A stretch of DNA of 53,893 nt from CAKRJP01 sp963589425 (GCA_963589425.1 CAVAKZ010000012.1:1-53893); one strand, 5' to 3'; shown: positions 35,462-43,685, counted from the first letter of the stretch. Translations and numbers: made by a program. Notes: generated from the sequence alone by a model not told the origin.

Positions 35462-36521
35462 CAATAATCTTGATTTGCTTGACCAGTTAATTATTGAGGC
35501 TAGAAGCCGGAGGGCTTCGGATGTTCATTTGACGGAAGGGGGGCCGGTGTGGTTTCGGATTCACGGTTCTTTGAAGATGATGGAGGATTTTTCTTCTCAG
35601 GACCTTTCTGCTCGGGACATGCTCCTTGCTCTTATGAGTGAGGGGGCCAAAATGAAGTTTGATCAGGGCTTGGATGTGGATTTTTCCTGGCAAAGTTCTG
35701 ATGGATGCAGGCAGCGTGTGAATATTTTTAGAGAGAGAAAGCACATGGCAGCTACCATTCGCCTCCTAAATGATGAAATTCCTACCCTGGAGCAGTTAAA
35801 GATTCCTACAGAACTTTATCAGATGTCTGAGGAGCCTAGAGGTTTGATTTTGATTACCGGACCTACCGGAAGTGGAAAGTCTACTACATTGGCGGCGGTA
35901 ATTGAGAGTCTGAATCAAAAGTATGACCGTCATATCATTACCATCGAAGACCCTATTGAGTATGTATATGAGAATAAAAAATCTCTCATTCATCAAAGAG
36001 AAGTTGGAGCAGACGTAAGAGACTTTGCCTCGGCTCTTCGAAGCTCCCTGCGAGAAGATCCCGATGTGATTTTGGTAGGAGAGATGCGAGACTATGAGAC
36101 CATCCAGGCAGCCCTATTGGCAGCGGAGACCGGGCACTTAGTCCTAAGCACCCTTCATACTACCACCGCAGCCCAGACCGTGGAGCGAATCATAGACGCC
36201 TGCCCGGCAGAAAGCCAAAACCAGGTGCGAACGCAGTTATCAGGAGTCTTAAAAGGAATCCTAACCCAGTGCCTCATCCCTTGTGGGGGAGGAGTCAGCC
36301 GAATCCCGGCTACAGAACTTCTCATGGGAACCGACGCCGTCCTAAACCTAGTAAGAGAAGGCAAGACTCACCAAATCCCATCCATGATGCAATCCTCAGC
36401 CTCTATAGGAATGCACACTCTAAACATGGACCTATCAAGACTAATGAAACAAGGCTATATAACAGGAGAAGATGCAAAACGCTACACCAATCACGCCGCC
36501 GAGTTGGAGCAATACCTATAG
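35448..36521 (+). CDS. pilT: type IV pilus retraction ATPase PilT
   Basis: 357 residues. TTG 35448 lies inside the end of pilB (14-base overlap) with GGAGGAGG about 10 nt upstream; no ATG fits the N-terminus (LDLLDQLIIEARSRRASDVHL). Walker A GPTGSGKST, Walker B LREDPDVILVGEMRDYET and the AETGHLVLSTLHTT box are intact. Presence of PilT implies retractable pili, able to support twitching or DNA uptake. Confidence 0.95.
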   Translation: MHTNNNNLDLLDQLIIEARSRRASDVHLTEGGPVWFRIHGSLKMMEDFSSQDLSARDMLLALMSEGAKMKFDQGLDVDFSWQSSDGCRQRVNIFRERKHMAATIRLLNDEIPTLEQLKIPTELYQMSEEPRGLILITGPTGSGKSTTLAAVIESLNQKYDRHIITIEDPIEYVYENKKSLIHQREVGADVRDFASALRSSLREDPDVILVGEMRDYETIQAALLAAETGHLVLSTLHTTTAAQTVERIIDACPAESQNQVRTQLSGVLKGILTQCLIPCGGGVSRIPATELLMGTDAVLNLVREGKTHQIPSMMQSSASIGMHTLNMDLSRLMKQGYITGEDAKRYTNHAAELEQYL

Positions 36522-36526
36522 AAGCC

Positions 36527-37063
36527 ATGGTAAATTTATTTTCGAAAAAGCACAACAATAGAACCCGCTTTACCCGTATGTGCATCGGTGAAGCTATTTT
36601 CCATCTTATGGATAAAAAGGAATATGAGAAAATTAAAATCTCCGATATTGTAAAGCGAGCAGGGGTCTCTCGCATGACTTTCTACCATTATTACGAAAGC
36701 AAGGAAGATGCCCTGATTGATTATTTTCACGAGATTGTTGCAGGCTATATCAGAGACTGCAGCCGAAAGAAAGTGGGAGATTTTCATGACAAGGACAGTA
36801 TTATTCATGCTCTTAAATACTTTGATCAGTATTCGGTGTTTATTATGAAATTAGTAAAGGCAAAGCTTTATTATATAGTCATTGAGGCCATGAATGACTA
36901 TATGGAAAAACGCATCATGCCAAGATATCAGATACCTGCCTATGAGCTTTATTTTTACGGAGGAGCCCTCTTAAATGTATTCTTAAAATGGGAAGAAGGG
37001 GGCAAGAAGGAAGGCCTAGAAGAGGTGGCAGAGGCAGTATTTGCCAGTGTTAAAAACAGGTGA
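36527..37063 (+). CDS. TetR/AcrR-family regulator
   Basis: 178 residues from ATG 36527, five bases behind pilT; the longer frame upstream only overlaps pilT. N-terminal TetR helix-turn-helix: KIKISDIVKRAGVSRMTFYH followed by YYESKEDALIDYF. The C-terminal ligand domain is short. No clear RBS precedes it, so it is probably coupled to pilT translation. Its position at the end of the pilus operon suggests feedback control of the locus, but its target is unknown. Confidence 0.8.
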   Translation: MVNLFSKKHNNRTRFTRMCIGEAIFHLMDKKEYEKIKISDIVKRAGVSRMTFYHYYESKEDALIDYFHEIVAGYIRDCSRKKVGDFHDKDSIIHALKYFDQYSVFIMKLVKAKLYYIVIEAMNDYMEKRIMPRYQIPAYELYFYGGALLNVFLKWEEGGKKEGLEEVAEAVFASVKNR

Positions 37064-37095
37064 TTGTCTTGCTGCTATAAGAATGCCATGAGAAA

Positions 37096-37644
37096 ATGAG
37101 GATGAAAATGGGGAAGAAAAAGAAAGACGAAAACGAGGCAATAGCCGAAAAACATAAAAAGAATAGGGGAAAAGCCATCTGTAATGTATTGGGAACCCTG
37201 CTTTTAGTTATCGTAATTTTACTCTGTATTCCCCTTACTCTTCCAAGACTTTTTGGCTGTCAAATTTATAATGTAGTCAGTGGAAGCATGGAACCGGATA
37301 TACCAACCGGAAGTTTGGTATATGTTCAAAGAGCTGAGGCAACAAAGATAGCCAGGGGGGATGTTATTGCATTCTACGGAGAAAATGACACCGGAGCTAT
37401 CATCACCCACAGAGTAGTAAAAAACCAGGTGGTATCAGGACAATTTATCACTAAGGGAGACGCCAACGAAAAAGAAGACCTAAGCCCGGTAAGCTATGAT
37501 AGGTTCATAGGGGAAGTAAGCTTTCATATGCCGGTGCTAGGCAGCATTTTAGCCTATGTTGCAACCCTCTATGGAAAAATAACAGTAGCCGTCCTGGTCT
37601 TAGCAGCAATTCTCCTAAGGATTGTAGGAGATAAAAAAGAATAG
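37096..37644 (+). CDS. ER/SipW-type signal peptidase I
   Basis: 182 residues. Cytoplasmic basic start, membrane helix (about 33-52), catalytic SGSMEPDIPTGS, then ITHRVV with His where classical bacterial enzymes have Lys, and a second membrane helix at the C-terminus (about 156-178). This Ser-His form is the archaeal/ER-like type known from SipW of Bacillus, which processes TasA-type fibre proteins. Being the last gene of the pilus locus, it may process a surface protein of the locus. No TasA-like substrate is encoded in the window. Confidence 0.85.
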   Translation: MRMKMGKKKKDENEAIAEKHKKNRGKAICNVLGTLLLVIVILLCIPLTLPRLFGCQIYNVVSGSMEPDIPTGSLVYVQRAEATKIARGDVIAFYGENDTGAIITHRVVKNQVVSGQFITKGDANEKEDLSPVSYDRFIGEVSFHMPVLGSILAYVATLYGKITVAVLVLAAILLRIVGDKKE

Positions 37645-37704
37645 AAGAAAAGAAAATTAGGGCATGTCAATCCTATGATTTTAGAAATAGAATTTTGTAT
37701 AAGA

Positions 37705-37734
37705 AAAAGAGCTGTCGCTTTGATATGACAGCTC
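37705..37734 (-). terminator. intrinsic terminator of the carbonic anhydrase gene
   Basis: Read on the minus strand: GAGCTGTC / GACAGCTC stem (37709-37734) followed by five T. It lies just beyond the carbonic anhydrase stop; there is no plus-strand T run. Confidence 0.8.
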
Positions 37735-37749
37735 CTATTCATGTATTAT

Positions 37750-38292
37750 TTAAACTGTATGAAGTTCGCCGGTTTCTGAATCCATAATAAAGCCACGTAT
37801 ACGGATGTCATTAGGCATTAGAGGATGATTTTCCAAGGCAAAGACCGTATCTTTGACAGACTGCTCCACACATTCAAACCCACCTAACCATTCTTCCAAA
37901 TCTACACCGCTGTGGCGGATAATATCGATGTGATGTTTATCTACACCTCGTTCTACCAGCTGCTCTAAAAGTTCACTGCCATCCATACCTTGGACTCCGC
38001 AGTCCGTGTGACNNNNNNNNNNCACCATAACTTCCTCTACACCTAGTTCCAAAATAGCTACAAGAAGACTTCGCACAACACTACCGTAAGGGTGGGTAAT
38101 GACACCACCGGCATTTTTAATAATTTTAGCATCCCCGTTTTTAATACCAAGAGCAGCAGGGAGCAGCTCGGTTAATCTCGTATCCATACAGGTAAGAATT
38201 GCCAGCTTTTTGTCCGGATATTTACTGGTAAGGAAAGCTTCGTATTCCTTATTTTCTACAAATTTCTTATTATATTCGATAATCTCTTCCAT
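37750..38292 (-). CDS. beta-class carbonic anhydrase (contains assembly gap)
   Basis: About 180 residues with 10 N at 38013-38022. Zinc and active-site residues are visible: CMDTRL (Cys, Asp/Arg dyad) and HTDCG (His, Cys). It interconverts CO2 and bicarbonate; bicarbonate is the AccC substrate of the fab operon. The N run falls before HTDCG where relatives have about two residues, so the gap is probably shorter in reality. Because 10 equals 4 modulo 3 the frame is kept by chance. GGGAGG precedes the ATG at 38292. Confidence 0.88.
   Translation of the reverse strand: MEEIIEYNKKFVENKEYEAFLTSKYPDKKLAILTCMDTRLTELLPAALGIKNGDAKIIKNAGGVITHPYGSVVRSLLVAILELGVEEVMVXXXXHTDCGVQGMDGSELLEQLVERGVDKHHIDIIRHSGVDLEEWLGGFECVEQSVKDTVFALENHPLMPNDIRIRGFIMDSETGELHTV
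38013..38022. other. assembly gap (10 N)
   Basis: Ten N inside the carbonic anhydrase gene, a conventional scaffold gap of unknown true size. Confidence 0.99.
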
Positions 38293-38336
38293 TATGTAAA
38301 GACCTCCCTAGAAAAATAATAGCCATCAAGTACTCT

Positions 38337-38426
38337 ATAATAGTAACCTGACTTGTGGGATTTGTACAATAAAAATAAGCTTAAAGAAAATTAATATTTT
38401 TTAAGGTTACAAGTCAGTGCTATAAT
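38337..38426. promoter_or_regulatory. divergent promoters sharing an ACAAGTCAG element
   Basis: Plus strand: ACAAGTCAG (38409-38417), three bases, then -10 TATAAT (38421-38426), leading to the PrsW-type gene. Minus strand: the same ACAAGTCAG (complement at 38348-38356), five bases, then -10 TATTAT (38342-38337), leading to carbonic anhydrase. Neither has a good -35, so the shared 9-mer may be an activator or repressor site coupling both genes. Confidence 0.5.
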
Positions 38427-38462
38427 AGATAAAAACTTGAAAATAGGAGGAAAAGTAAGAAA

Positions 38463-39167
38463 ATGCTTATACTAATTTTTGTAATAAGTTTGGTGCCGGT
38501 TCTTTTAATCTATGGCTAGTTACGAAAAAGAAAAGGAGAGGATGCTGAATACAAAAAAATATGTACCAATGCTCTAAAACGAGGAGCTTTCTTGTGCCCT
38601 GTCCTTGTAGCGGTAATGTCGGCGCTCTTTTATGTTATCGAGCGAATACTAGTAGTGCTAGGAGCTGGAACTGTGGTTATAGAAATTTATCACAATTTTA
38701 TATTGCTTGCACTTGCAGAGGAACTTGTAAAATATTGGGCATTGAAAGGACTTATAAAGAAAAATCCATATGCCTATTCAAGAATAGCTATCATCTCTTT
38801 TATGATGATTATTGGAATTGGATTTGAGATTACAGAATCCCTTGTATATACATTGGGAGCAAATGCAGGAATGATGTTAGCCAGAGGTCTTACGGTTATG
38901 CATTGCGGATATGGATTTATTATGGGTTATTTTGTGGCAAAAGGAATGGAAACTGGGAAAAAGAAGTATACTCTAATAGGAATTCTCCTTCCATTTATGC
39001 TTCATGGATTGTATGATTGCTGCCTCAGTGATGAAATTGGGAGGATCAATGAGAATGTGGTTTATGTTTCATTAACATTGGCAGTTGTAGCCATACTTAC
39101 AATCATAGCAGCAATTTGTTATATTCATAAATCTAAAGACAAGCCAGAATTAAATGCTGAGATTTAG
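38463..39167 (+). pseudogene. PrsW-type intramembrane protease gene with in-frame TAG
   Basis: AGGAGG precedes ATG 38463; the frame reads MLILIFVISLVPVLLIYG, then TAG (38517-38519), and continues in the same frame to 39167 with a coherent polytopic protein. One base (TGG to TAG) would restore a Trp. Downstream lie the PrsW family marks: LAEELVKYW, EITESLVYT, a His in TVMHCGYGF and FMLHGLYD, on at least six hydrophobic segments. It may be a nonsense mutant, a sequencing error, or made from a later start (TTG 38592). The MFS gene follows by 9 nt in the same operon. Confidence 0.65.
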
Positions 39168-39176
39168 GGGAAGATC

Positions 39177-40388
39177 ATGAAATTCGATTTCCAAAAAACT
39201 ACATATGCCTGCTTTATCGGCTACATCGTCCAGGCCATTGTGAATAATTTTGTGCCGCTGCTATTTGTGACTTTTCAGACGGATTTTCAAATTCCGCTGT
39301 CACAGATTACCATGTTAATTACCGTGAACTTTATGATACAGCTGCTGATTGATCTATTGTCCGCAAGCTTTATAGACAAAATTGGCTATAGAGCCTCGGT
39401 TATCATAGCCCATATATGCGCTGCGGCAGGATTAATGCTGCTTACCTTCCTTCCGAAATTAACAAAGGATTCTTTTACCGGAATATTGATTGCTGTATTT
39501 GTGTATGCCATAGGAGGAGGGCTGATAGAGGTCTTGATCAGTCCTATTATTGAAGCCTGTCCAACGGATAATAAGGAAGCTGCCATGAGCCTTTTACATT
39601 CATTTTACTGTTGGGGCTGTACAGGAGTAGTTCTGATCTCTACCTTGTTTTTTGCCTTGGTAGGCATCGACCATTGGAAAATACTGACCCTGCTTTGGAC
39701 TATCCTTCCTATTGGAAATATGATTCTTTTTGCAAAGGTTCCCATCTACAGTCTTACAGAAGAAAGCGATGCCGGTATGAATCTAAAGGAGCTTTTCCAT
39801 GAAAAAATATTTTGGATCCTCATGCTTATGATGGTATGTTCAGGGGCTTCAGAGCAGGCGGTAAGCCAGTGGGCATCCACCTTTGCAGAGGAAGGACTTG
39901 GCATAACAAAGACTCTTGGAGATTTGGTAGGCCCCATGGCATTTTCCATACTGATGGGTCTTTCAAGACTGATTTATGGAAAATATGGGGATCAGTTAGA
40001 TCTGGATAGATTTATGAAGTTAAGCTGTATTTTGTGTATCCTGTCTTATCTTTGTATCTCCCTTATTCCAATCCCAATGGTAGAACTAGTGGCTTGTGGA
40101 ATCTGTGGATTTTCTGTAGGAATTATGTGGCCGGGAACCTACAGCAAGGCAGCGGCTGCACTAAGAAGAGGGGGAACATTACTATTTGCAATGCTTGCCC
40201 TGGCAGGAGATCTAGGCTGCTCCGGAGGACCGACACTGGTAGGTTTTGTTTCCAGTGCAGCGGGGAATATGAGAATGGGAATACTTGCCGGAATAATAGC
40301 CCCTGTACTTTTGTTGGTGGGAATATACGTTTTAGTAGCACAATATAACAAAAGGCCATCACCAGTAACCAGTACAAGGGACATATAG
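39177..40388 (+). CDS. major facilitator superfamily transporter
   Basis: 403 residues, about 12 hydrophobic segments in two halves with a central cytoplasmic loop (about 190-210, EESDAGMNLKELFHEKIF). The loop after helix 2 has the shape DKIGYRASV, an MFS motif A relative. The substrate is not evident; the layout is similar to fucose-permease-like MFS members. The last five codons (STRDI and stop) form the outer arm of the palindromic element that follows, so the gene end may have been shaped by that repeat. Confidence 0.85.
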   Translation: MKFDFQKTTYACFIGYIVQAIVNNFVPLLFVTFQTDFQIPLSQITMLITVNFMIQLLIDLLSASFIDKIGYRASVIIAHICAAAGLMLLTFLPKLTKDSFTGILIAVFVYAIGGGLIEVLISPIIEACPTDNKEAAMSLLHSFYCWGCTGVVLISTLFFALVGIDHWKILTLLWTILPIGNMILFAKVPIYSLTEESDAGMNLKELFHEKIFWILMLMMVCSGASEQAVSQWASTFAEEGLGITKTLGDLVGPMAFSILMGLSRLIYGKYGDQLDLDRFMKLSCILCILSYLCISLIPIPMVELVACGICGFSVGIMWPGTYSKAAAALRRGGTLLFAMLALAGDLGCSGGPTLVGFVSSAAGNMRMGILAGIIAPVLLLVGIYVLVAQYNKRPSPVTSTRDI

Positions 40389-40718
40389 GTTTGCACCAGT
40401 ATCAGTACAAGGAGGCCTACAAGGTTTGCAGGGACGATAGCGAGGCTTTCGTAGGGACGAACACAGGGCAGTGAAGGCGTGGGCTGTCTGAGCCCCATCT
40501 TTACGGGGCGAGTTGCACAAAGCCTGAACGAATCAGCTCTGTGTGAGGAGTAGAAAATGCAGCGTGTCCCCAAAACCTTGTAGGCCTCCTTGTACGTACA
40601 TTACCAGCGAACCCCTATATGTCCCTTGTACGTCCGTTATTTGGAAGCAAACTCCTATATGTCCCTTGTACGTCCGCCCACCGGTGAGTCTCCAATATGT
40701 CCCTCCGTTACATATTGA
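40372..40718. repeat. long palindrome plus 40-bp tandem repeats
   Basis: Inner arms are a perfect 23-bp inverted repeat (40405-40427 and 40573-40595). Outer arms are GTACAAGGGACATATAGG (40372-40389) and its complement (40614-40631). The apex is GCCCC-ATCTTTAC-GGGGC (40492-40509) in a 145-nt centre with weaker internal pairing. The outer-arm unit CCTATATGTCCCTTGTAC repeats at 40654-40671 (40-bp period), and a decayed third copy lies near 40693-40703, with different 20-nt fillers. Small ORFs on either strand are only the repeats read through. No transposase is present. Beyond it, 40719-40790 shows nothing recognisable. Confidence 0.85.
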
Positions 40719-40790
40719 CGATAAAGAAGTCCCCATGTTAGAATTACCTAGTTGCGACCAAGACAATTATTGCCTTTGCCCGCAGCAAGT

Positions 40791-40972
40791 GTGAGGTGCC
40801 TGTATGACAAGCTATACAGGAGAATAGGGAAGCAGGTGAGATTCCTGCACGATCTCGTCACCGTGTTTTGCAAGTATTTTTCTAAAGGTATTTTTAAGGA
40901 CCAATCCACTGGGCCACCGGGAAGGATGAGAAAAATATGTATGAGCAATCAGCCGGGAGACCTGCCTTTCAC
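40791..40972 (+). ncRNA. cobalamin riboswitch
   Basis: Conserved blocks in order: GAGGTGCC, then AATAGGGAAGCAGGTGAGA with CCTGCACGATCTCGTCACCG, then CCACTGGGCCACCGGGAAGG and the B12 box AGCCGGGAGACCTGCC (40951-40966), closed by GTGA/TCAC pairing of the two ends. It precedes the CbiK-type lipoprotein gene and should shut it down when B12 is plentiful. I could not define the expression platform in the 110 nt up to the start codon. Confidence 0.93.
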
Positions 40973-41084
40973 AGTACAAAAATAGCATGGAAATCTGATA
41001 AAATCCCAGTTGATTTAGGGAAATCGGCTCCATGTAAGATTTATGCCACGAGGAATTGGCAGTACGAAAAGGAGGACATTCAAA

Positions 41085-42680
41085 ATGAAAAAGAAACTCG
41101 TAGTTTTTTGTTTGGCGGCAGCCATGAGCGCAAGCCTTTTGGCAGGATGCGGTGGCAGCTCCAGCACAGAGGATACCTCATCCACTCAGTCTAGTGATGA
41201 TCAGGCAGCAGCAGATAAGGTAGCAGACTTAATTGATGCTATTTACGTGCAATCTCGTACCGATGAGACTGATGATCAGTGTAAAGAAGCAAAGGAGGCT
41301 TGGGACGCCTTGACAGATACCCAGAAAGAATTAGTATCCGGAACTCATGCAGATCCAGATTATTTTGGTTTGGATACGGGAGATGCTTCCAAAGATGATC
41401 CATTAAATCAGAATGATATCGGTGAGAATGAGCTTTTAGTTGTAAGCTTTGGTACTTCCTACAATGACAGCCGTGTAGCTGATATCGGAGGAATCGAGAA
41501 GGCTCTTGCAGAGGCCAATCCAGACTGGTCGGTAAGAAGAGCATTTACCGCTCAGATTATTATTAACCACGTACAGGCCCGTGATGATGAGAAGATTGAT
41601 AATGTAGACCAGGCATTGGAGCGTGCGGTAGACAATGGAGTAAAGAATCTGGTGGTTCAACCAACTCATTTAATGCACGGTGCAGAGTATGATGAATTGC
41701 TAGAGATTTTAGAGACTTATGTAGATAAGTTTGACTCTGTTAAGATTGCTGAGCCACTTCTTGGTGAAGTAGGAGAAGATGGAACAAGTGTAAATGATGA
41801 TAAGAAGGCAGTGGCTGAAGATATTACTGCGGCAGCTGTAGAAGAGGCAGACTATGATTCCTTAGATGCAGCAAAAGAGGATGGAGTTGCCTTTGTATTT
41901 ATGGGACATGGAACTTCCCATACAGCAAAGATCAGCTACACCCAGATGCAGACCCAGATGGAAGATTTAGGCTACGATAACGTATTTATCGGAACTGTAG
42001 AGGGTGAGCCGGAAGAGACTGCTTGCGAGAATGTTATTGAAGCAGTAAAGGAAGCTGGCTATAAGAAGGTAGTTCTTCGTCCATTAATGGTAGTTGCAGG
42101 AGACCATGCTAACAATGATATGGCAGGAGATGATGATGATTCATGGAAGAACCAGTTTGAGGCTTCAGGAGCATTTGACAGCGTAGATACCCAGATTGCA
42201 GGTTTAGGTGAGATCGACAAGATTCAGGAAATTTACGTAGCCCATACTAAGGCTGCTATGGAAGGGGCTGCAATGGTAGCAGGAACCGATACCGATGCCT
42301 CTGCTTCCTCTGAACTTGCTGACGGAACTTATACAGCAACCTTTAAATCAGACAGCAAGATGTTTCATGTATATGATACTTTAAATGATCAGGGAACTTT
42401 AACTGTAAAAGATGGTAAGATGACTCTTCATGTCAGCCTTTCATCTGAGAATATTGTAAACCTCTTCTTAGGAACTGCCAAAGATGCACAAAAAGACGGA
42501 GCGGACCTTATAGAGCCTAGCAAGGATACGGTAACAGCAGAGGATGGAAGCGAAAAGATTGTAAATGGCTTTGACATTCCGGTTCCGGCCTTAGATGAGG
42601 AGTTTGATCTGGCTCTTATTGGTACCAAGGGTGTTTGGTATGATCACAAGGTAACTGTTTCTGACGTACAGGCTCAGTAA
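41085..42680 (+). CDS. lipoprotein with CbiK-type sirohydrochlorin cobaltochelatase domain
   Basis: 531 residues from ATG 41085 (AGGAGGA upstream). Lipoprotein signal peptide with lipobox LLAGC, then a Ser/Thr-rich linker. Residues about 105-400 are CbiK-like: LLVVSFGTSYNDSR with the N-terminal fold, a metal-ligand His in VVQPTHLMHG, FVFMGHGTSH, and LRPLMVVAGDHANNDM. The last 115 residues are a separate beta-rich domain (GTYTATFKSDSKMFHVYD, then ALIGTKGVWYDHKVTV). CbiK normally inserts cobalt inside the cell; a surface version suggests metal, haem or tetrapyrrole capture or export. The riboswitch ties it to B12 status. Confidence 0.87.
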   Translation: MKKKLVVFCLAAAMSASLLAGCGGSSSTEDTSSTQSSDDQAAADKVADLIDAIYVQSRTDETDDQCKEAKEAWDALTDTQKELVSGTHADPDYFGLDTGDASKDDPLNQNDIGENELLVVSFGTSYNDSRVADIGGIEKALAEANPDWSVRRAFTAQIIINHVQARDDEKIDNVDQALERAVDNGVKNLVVQPTHLMHGAEYDELLEILETYVDKFDSVKIAEPLLGEVGEDGTSVNDDKKAVAEDITAAAVEEADYDSLDAAKEDGVAFVFMGHGTSHTAKISYTQMQTQMEDLGYDNVFIGTVEGEPEETACENVIEAVKEAGYKKVVLRPLMVVAGDHANNDMAGDDDDSWKNQFEASGAFDSVDTQIAGLGEIDKIQEIYVAHTKAAMEGAAMVAGTDTDASASSELADGTYTATFKSDSKMFHVYDTLNDQGTLTVKDGKMTLHVSLSSENIVNLFLGTAKDAQKDGADLIEPSKDTVTAEDGSEKIVNGFDIPVPALDEEFDLALIGTKGVWYDHKVTVSDVQAQ

Positions 42681-42712
42681 GATTAAAGTAAGATAAAGAA
42701 AATTTCTTTAAA

Positions 42713-42747
42713 ATGACCCATAAATAATGGAAAATATGACCCATAAA
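42713..42747 (+). repeat. two 12-bp direct repeats before tcdA
   Basis: ATGACCCATAAA occurs at 42713-42724 and 42736-42747, a 23-bp period (about two helical turns), 20 nt before the tcdA start. It could be a dimer operator or a small duplication. Confidence 0.6.
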
Positions 42748-42766
42748 CAGCAGGAGATTTAAGCAC

Positions 42767-43540
42767 ATGTTGAACCAATTTTCAAGAACCCAATTACTTT
42801 TAGGACAGCCGGCCATGAAGACCCTTGCCGAATCCAGGGTGGCAGTTTTCGGTGTAGGAGGCGTAGGAGGCTATGTCTGCGAGGCTTTGGTGCGAAGCGG
42901 TGTGGGAGCCTTTGACCTGATCGATGATGACAAGGTATGTTTGACTAATCTTAACCGACAGATCATTGCTACCAGAAAGACCGTTGGAAAATATAAGACC
43001 GATGTAATGAAGGAGCGTATGCTGGAAATCAATCCCGACGTTAAGGTGACGGTTCACAAGTGCTTTTTCCTGCCGGAAAATGCCCATGAATTTCCATTTG
43101 AAGAATATGATTATATTGTTGATGCAGTGGATACGGTAACTGCAAAGATCGAATTGGTTATGAAGGCCAAGGAAGTAGGAGTTCCGATTATCAGCAGCAT
43201 GGGAGCCGGCAATAAATTAGACGCCAGTGCCTTCCGTGTGGCGGATATTTATAAGACCAAGATGTGTCCACTGGCTAAGGTCATGCGAAGAGAATTAAAA
43301 AAACGGGGGGTAAAGAAGCTAAAGGTGGTATATTCTGAGGAGAAGCCAACCAGGCCCTTAGAGGATATGTCCATTAGCTGCAGAACCCATTGCATCTGTC
43401 CACCGGGAGCAAAACACAAGTGCACAGAGCGAAGAGATATTCCGGGAAGTGTAGCCTTTGTGCCATCGGTGGCAGGATTGATTATTGCAGGAGAGATTGT
43501 AAAGGATCTTACTGCCAATGATCCAAGAGAAATCGTATAA
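42767..43540 (+). CDS. tcdA: tRNA threonylcarbamoyladenosine dehydratase
   Basis: 257 residues, ThiF/E1-like. The ATP-binding GVGGVGGYVCEALVRSG is at residues 27-43, followed by DDDKVCLTNLNRQI, which is typical of TcdA/CsdL, and DAVDTVTAKIELV. It cyclises t6A at position 37 of ANN-decoding tRNAs. A C-terminal CPPGAKHKC may bind a metal. Terminator follows. Confidence 0.92.
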   Translation: MLNQFSRTQLLLGQPAMKTLAESRVAVFGVGGVGGYVCEALVRSGVGAFDLIDDDKVCLTNLNRQIIATRKTVGKYKTDVMKERMLEINPDVKVTVHKCFFLPENAHEFPFEEYDYIVDAVDTVTAKIELVMKAKEVGVPIISSMGAGNKLDASAFRVADIYKTKMCPLAKVMRRELKKRGVKKLKVVYSEEKPTRPLEDMSISCRTHCICPPGAKHKCTERRDIPGSVAFVPSVAGLIIAGEIVKDLTANDPREIV

Positions 43541-43563
43541 ATAGAAATTGAATAAATAGTAAT

Positions 43564-43607
43564 AACCAGGAGAAGTTTCTAAAAAAGAAGCGGCTCCTGG
43601 TTTTTTT
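43564..43607 (+). terminator. intrinsic terminator after tcdA
   Basis: AACCAGGAG / CTCCTGGTT stem (9 bp) with a 21-nt loop and seven T. Confidence 0.85.
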
Positions 43608-43657
43608 GATTCATAAATTTTTCTTTTGTAAAAAATAGGTAAAGAAAAAGGGCTGAT

Positions 43658-43685
43658 TTTACATAGATTTAACATTGGTTTAACA
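43658..43685 (+). promoter_or_regulatory. Pho box (three TT[TA]ACA repeats)
   Basis: TTTACA (43658), TTAACA (43669) and TTAACA (43680) recur with an exact 11-bp period. This matches the Gram-positive PhoP box of direct TT(A/C/T)ACA-type hexamers about 11 bp apart. It lies about 95 bp upstream of the Na/Pi cotransporter gene, which predicts induction by phosphate starvation. A lone extra TTAACA is at 43744. Confidence 0.8.

Noticed and set aside
36269..36526. N-terminal extension of the TetR gene overlapping pilT
   Set aside because: The extension is a pilT shadow rich in Arg/Pro/Asn; the TetR domain begins right after ATG 36527.
40614..40703. CRISPR-like spacing of CCTATATGTCCCTTGTAC units
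   Set aside because: Only two full and one decayed copy, fillers of about 20 nt, no cas genes; better explained as tandem duplication of a palindrome arm.
40543..40985. Several small ORFs on both strands between the MFS and CbiK genes
   Set aside because: They are translations of the palindrome/tandem repeats and of the cobalamin riboswitch.
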